Made by a program: the position numbers and the translations under genes | Assembly (NCBI RefSeq): GCF_032393985.1 | Contig: NZ_CP135918.1 | Location: 3,224,001 to 3,288,000 of the forward strand | From: Fischerella sp. JS2 | GTDB taxonomy: Bacteria; Cyanobacteriota; Cyanobacteriia; Cyanobacteriales; Nostocaceae | Reading direction: 5' to 3' | DNA: 64,000 nt | In this document: piece after piece, positions 63,083 to 64,000 of the stretch | Position numbering within the stretch: the stretch's first letter is position 1 | Layout: every line of letters starts with the position of its first letter | The notes under the pieces: model-generated | Told to the model about the DNA's origin: nothing | Databases searched by the model: none | Seen by the model: only the letters and a program-made list of their open reading frames with translations

Positions 63083-64000
63083 CTAGTACTTCCTCTCCTG
63101 TGGTTGAAACATGGTAATTGTCACAGGACGGTACTGAATATCAATTCCTGCTGCTGAATAATAAGCCATTGTGTGTTTGAGGAATTTCTCATCATCTCGC
63201 TGGGTATAATCCTCACGGAAATGAGCGCCACGGCTTTCTTGGCGATTCAGGGCAGAAGCCAAAATCATTTGTCCGACAACCATCAAGCTTCGTAGTTCTA
63301 AAGCTTCAATAATTTCTGTATTCCAACAGCTTCCTTTATCATCTAAGTATATCTGCGAATATTTTTCTTGCAGATGTTGTAATTTTTGCAGTCCTTTACT
63401 CATTAAATCTGCGGTGCGGAAAACACCGCAAAACTCAGTCATTGTGTCCTGAAATGCCTGACGGATTTGATTAATTCGATACTGTCCTGGCTGAGCTAGC
63501 AAAGCCTGAATTTGTTGTTTAGCTTCGCTTAGGTAGCGTTGTTCGTTGATCTCCGGTAATTTACGATTTTGTACATATTCTGCGATCGCTGCCCCAGTTC
63601 TACGTCCATAAACTACGCATTCTAATAAAGAATTGCTACCAAGGCGGTTAGCACCATGCACAGAAACACAAGCAGTCTCACCAGCAGCAAAGAAACCCTC
63701 AACAAGATGATCCCCGCTACTGCGGACTCGACCATCAGTGTTAACAGGGATACCACCCATACAATAGTGAATGGTAGGACGGACGGGCATCGGTTGAGTT
63801 ACCGCATCCACACCCACTAGGCGATGGGCTTCTTCCCAACAGAAGGGAATGCGGCTCATAATTTTTTCCCTACCCATATGACGCAAGTCAAGATAAACAA
63901 AGGGGCCGCCAGCACTGCCATCAGGATGAATACCACGACCAGCACGGATTTCGTAAGCGATCGCTCGTGAGGTAATATCACGAGGAGCAAGTTCCATGCG
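63083..64000 (-). CDS. sdhA: Succinate dehydrogenase/fumarate reductase flavoprotein subunit, C-terminal part
   Basis: The frame is open past the right edge of the window, so the N-terminal FAD-binding part is missing; about 305 C-terminal residues are present. Visible blocks include MELAPRDITSRAIAYEIRAG, PVRPTIHYCMGGIPVNTDG, which contains the substrate-binding HYxMGG, and FFAAGETACVSVHGANRLG, the FAD-covering GE....HGANRLG signature. The C-terminal domain ends with AHFREDYTQRDDEKFL, the RxxxRxHxR..D.P.RDD..w-type end of SdhA/FrdA. The enzyme oxidises succinate in the membrane electron transport chain. Partial because of the window edge, not damage. Confidence 0.93.
   Translation of the reverse strand, partial: RMELAPRDITSRAIAYEIRAGRGIHPDGSAGGPFVYLDLRHMGREKIMSRIPFCWEEAHRLVGVDAVTQPMPVRPTIHYCMGGIPVNTDGRVRSSGDHLVEGFFAAGETACVSVHGANRLGSNSLLECVVYGRRTGAAIAEYVQNRKLPEINEQRYLSEAKQQIQALLAQPGQYRINQIRQAFQDTMTEFCGVFRTADLMSKGLQKLQHLQEKYSQIYLDDKGSCWNTEIIEALELRSLMVVGQMILASALNRQESRGAHFREDYTQRDDEKFLKHTMAYYSAAGIDIQYRPVTITMFQPQERKY

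Overview
This window is chromosomal DNA from a filamentous, very probably heterocyst-forming cyanobacterium (order Nostocales). The evidence is a PSI gene (psaK), cobalamin, tetrapyrrole, glycogen and MEP-pathway housekeeping genes of cyanobacterial type, many HIP1 octamers (GCGATCGC) inside and between genes, and intergenic spacers full of heptanucleotide-type tandem repeats and short dispersed palindromes. I cannot name the species. No rRNA, tRNA, CRISPR array, transposase or prophage could be supported.

Layout. 1-728 is the 3' end of a glutamate synthase gene followed by a strong terminator. 1.1-9.6 kb is a minus-strand surface-glycan and membrane region: polysaccharide deacetylase, PIG-V-like protein, ArnT-like GT39 and two tandem DUF2079 proteins, with a 1.1-kb AT-rich gene desert. 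10.2-22.1 kb is mixed housekeeping: NADAR hydrolase, His-rich lipoprotein, alpha/beta hydrolase, sufE, psaK, dapB, cobH, a Psb32-like TPM protein, rsmG, a lipoprotein superoxide dismutase and an aldo/keto reductase. 22.3-32.9 kb is a glycan assembly island: a Gfo/Idh/MocA oxidoreductase on the plus strand, then on the minus strand a small conserved protein, six glycosyltransferases (including a GT10 fucosyltransferase-like one) and an ABC exporter with a HisKA-like tail. 33.2-39.5 kb carries gloB, rplI-dnaB (dnaB interrupted in its P-loop by an endonuclease-bearing intein), FKBP, a phasin-like protein and a TIGR03792 protein. 40.0-43.8 kb is one large TPR protein whose C-terminal CHAT domain has lost both catalytic residues. 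44.4-48.5 kb holds infC (with a non-canonical start), a luciferase-like oxidoreductase operon and a three-gene cassette of small unknown proteins. 49.5-57.7 kb holds cysK, hemC, glgA, a PrxQ-type peroxiredoxin, an M50-like membrane protease, a second PIG-V-like protein and dxr. 58.5-64.0 kb ends with small proteins, a thioesterase, a second TPR-CHAT protein with an intact His/Cys dyad, a DUF1815-like protein and the 3' part of sdhA/frdA.

How the genes may work together. The island at 22-33 kb has the composition expected for making and exporting an oligosaccharide or glycolipid: several sugar transferases plus one exporter, co-oriented with short gaps. The 1-10 kb and 54-56 kb membrane proteins look like lipid-linked sugar transferases. 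For undescribed biology the most promising items are the degenerate CHAT protein beside an intact one in the same window, the small cassette at 47.5-48.5 kb whose middle protein resembles the N-terminal module of cyanobacterial TPR-CHAT proteins, and the ABC exporter fused to a HisKA-like helical pair. These are inferences from sequence reading alone; no database search was run.
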